Origin: Apostichopus parvimensis
Lineage: Eukaryota > Echinodermata > Holothuroidea > Aspidochirotida > Stichopodidae
Direction: 5' to 3'
Assembly: GCA_000934455.1 (NCBI GenBank)
Contig: KN885121.1
Span: forward strand, 1 to 33,295
DNA length: 33,295 nt
Under the pieces are notes generated by a model. The model was given only the letters and a program-made list of their open reading frames with translations, was not told where the DNA came from and ran no database searches. The first letter of the stretch is position 1. Every line of letters begins with the position of its first letter. Of the stretch, positions 33,101 to 33,295 are shown in pieces. A program made the translations under genes and the position numbers.

Positions 33101-33295
33101 ACCCACAAAGATGACACTGAGGAAACTCCACCAGCAAAACAAAATTTGGGTAGTAGCTGTAAACATATTGCAATGTTTTGGGAGGCTATGGAGTGCCTCC
33201 ATCCCCCCCCCCCCCTCCATTGTTCGGAACCCTCCAGCACTGCCCAATTACCCGATTGGTCTGCCCCTGATTCACACTGTACCCTCCTTTCATGA
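27028..33295 (-). CDS. Gene B: tandem duplicate of gene A (linker-X2-CCPb-X1-CCPa), 5' part outside window
   Basis: Exons at 32685-32623, 31810-31340, 29792-29616, 28311-27832 and 27302-27096 match gene A exons 6-10 in order, phase and length; only X1' differs, by one codon. Introns align for most of their length, so this is a genomic duplication rather than a retrocopy. Homology runs to the high edge of the window, where the counterpart of the CUB exon should lie about 40 bases beyond. At the low end homology stops at the CCPa' exon donor, where USP14-like DNA begins. The gene may still be expressed, but its X2' donor is weakened and its 3' end is rearranged. Confidence 0.85.
27096..27302 (-). 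CDS. Gene B sushi (CCP) module a' at the duplication breakpoint
   Basis: 69 codons collinear with gene A CCPa (SKCFLNRLPGLAVKKASSPE at the start, [15 protein letters not shown] at the end). The acceptor TATTGCAG is intact. The donor is G|GTAATT, and only 26 bases separate it from a USP14-type acceptor, too short for a normal intron. If unspliced, the frame continues for 22 codons (GNSGFSLYQ, then a run of four Met) to a stop at 27030-27028. This exon may thus be the terminal one or be skipped. Confidence 0.8.
27303..27831 (-). other. Gene B intron between X1' and CCPa'
   Basis: Shorter counterpart of 1891-3045, lacking the inserted element and about 340 further bases. No exon visible. Confidence 0.6.
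27832..28311 (-). CDS. Gene B X1' module exon
   Basis: 160 codons against 161 in gene A; the difference is a one-codon loss in the GLGPEPDEREY region ([12 protein letters not shown] in A). Cysteines, [17 protein letters not shown] and the [11 protein letters not shown] strand are kept. About half of the nucleotide differences from gene A change an amino acid (for example DNRT to DSRN, AGL to EGL, EGS to EDS, SSR to SPR), which suggests weak constraint or diversification. Acceptor CTGCAG and phase 1 donor G|GTATG are intact. Confidence 0.85.
28312..29615 (-). other. Gene B intron between CCPb' and X1'
   Basis: Collinear with 3529-4949, with scattered substitutions and small indels and only one unit of the 50-bp repeat. 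No exon visible. Confidence 0.6.
29616..29792 (-). CDS. Gene B sushi (CCP) module b'
   Basis: 59 codons, nearly identical to gene A CCPb (for example TLISEFPNI against [17 protein letters not shown] against CGSDGNFD). All four cysteines and the Phe in place of Trp are preserved. Acceptor CTTACAG and donor A|GTAAGT are intact. Confidence 0.88.
30059..30128. repeat. Expanded (CT)n microsatellite
   Basis: About 70 bases of CT repeats with two CCAC interruptions. The gene A counterpart (5417-5433) is only about 8 dinucleotides. Confidence 0.92.
30638..30945. repeat. ~41-bp minisatellite in gene B, about 7 copies
   Basis: Same unit as 5966-7230 but a much shorter and more uniform array, starting at a perfect palindrome (GTACACTTTGTGA, CGTA, TCACAAAGTGTAC). 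Confidence 0.9.
30946..31339 (-). repeat. Tandem array of X2' exon ends and splice donors (49-50 bp units)
   Basis: Eight units downstream of the exon each contain, on the minus strand, CTCAACTCTCTGTT, then TAATAGAAGCCAGAGGTAAG and ATATCATG. That is the last ~20 bases of coding sequence, the AGAG|GTAAGA donor and intron start. Seven copies keep GTAAGA. The copy at the true exon boundary (31334-31339) reads GTTAGA. The array directly abuts the 41-bp minisatellite. Confidence 0.9.
31340..31810 (-). CDS. Gene B X2' module exon
   Basis: 157 codons collinear with gene A X2. Visible replacements include SS to VS after GGTI, RLM to RFM, DIGM to DLGI, GDSG to GNSG and NDL to NNL. The core FDC-type cysteine, LTLWRE and [10 protein letters not shown] are kept. 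The acceptor is intact. The donor at the homologous position reads AGAG|GTTAGA instead of GTAAGA, and if it is not used the next codon is a TAG stop. Beyond it lie seven further copies carrying AGAG|GTAAGA. The exon may therefore splice weakly at its own site or be extended. Confidence 0.82.
31811..32622 (-). other. Gene B intron between linker and X2'
   Basis: Collinear with 8498-9327. No exon or mobile element recognised. Confidence 0.55.
32623..32685 (-). CDS. Gene B linker exon
   Basis: A 63-base phase 1-1 exon, the counterpart of 9390-9328. The product keeps [12 protein letters not shown], then MQTTAIGTG in place of IPTPAIGTG. Acceptor (CTAG) and donor (G|GTAAGA) are intact. Preserved length and splice sites in both copies support the micro-exon. 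Confidence 0.8.
32686..33295 (-). other. Gene B intron upstream of the linker, running off the window
   Basis: Collinear with 9391-10077, including the C-rich tracts. By alignment the CUB-type exon should begin roughly 40 bases past the window edge. Confidence 0.6.

Overview
The window looks like nuclear DNA of an invertebrate deuterostome. An echinoderm is my best guess, as an inference from the AT-rich sequence, the receptor gene mixing SRCR, WSC, CUB and sushi modules, and the abundant small DNA transposons. It is not prokaryotic: coding sequence lies in short exons bounded by AG/GT splice signals, separated by repeat-filled introns.

All convincing exons are on the minus strand, so genes read from high to low coordinates. 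Gene A (16887 down to 1684, continuing beyond the low edge) has a signal-peptide exon, a two-exon group A SRCR domain, a WSC domain, a cysteine-free CUB domain, a 21-residue Pro-rich linker, and then two copies of a pair made of a ~160-residue beta-rich module that I cannot name (here 'X') and a sushi (CCP) module: X2-CCPb-X1-CCPa. All nine internal exons are multiples of three with phase 1 at both ends, so the spliced product is open for about 800 residues. It should be a secreted or membrane-anchored recognition protein.

Gene B (33295 down to about 27028, continuing past the high edge) is a close tandem duplicate of the linker-X2-CCPb-X1-CCPa part. Its 3' end is abruptly joined, 26 bases after the CCPa' exon, to an intact splice acceptor and terminal exon encoding the C-terminus of a USP14-like deubiquitinase (27069-26873). 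The X1' donor and the USP14 acceptor have matching phase, so a chimeric transcript is possible. In gene B the end of the X2' exon and its splice donor have been amplified into a ~50-bp tandem array, while the exon's own donor has changed from GTAAGA to GTTAGA.

Region 16.9-26.8 kb between the genes has no convincing gene. It holds a tRNA-derived SINE, a 61-bp satellite, a 1.2-kb DNA transposon with a second one nested in it, a degenerate TTTCGA-rich tract, a GAGGTCA-containing repeat array interrupted by a 5'-truncated non-LTR retrotransposon, and a truncated MITE. The introns of gene A carry several minisatellites, a perfect 31-bp hairpin, an inverted-repeat element, a hAT-like MITE and a 50-N assembly gap flanked by identical 43-bp sequences.
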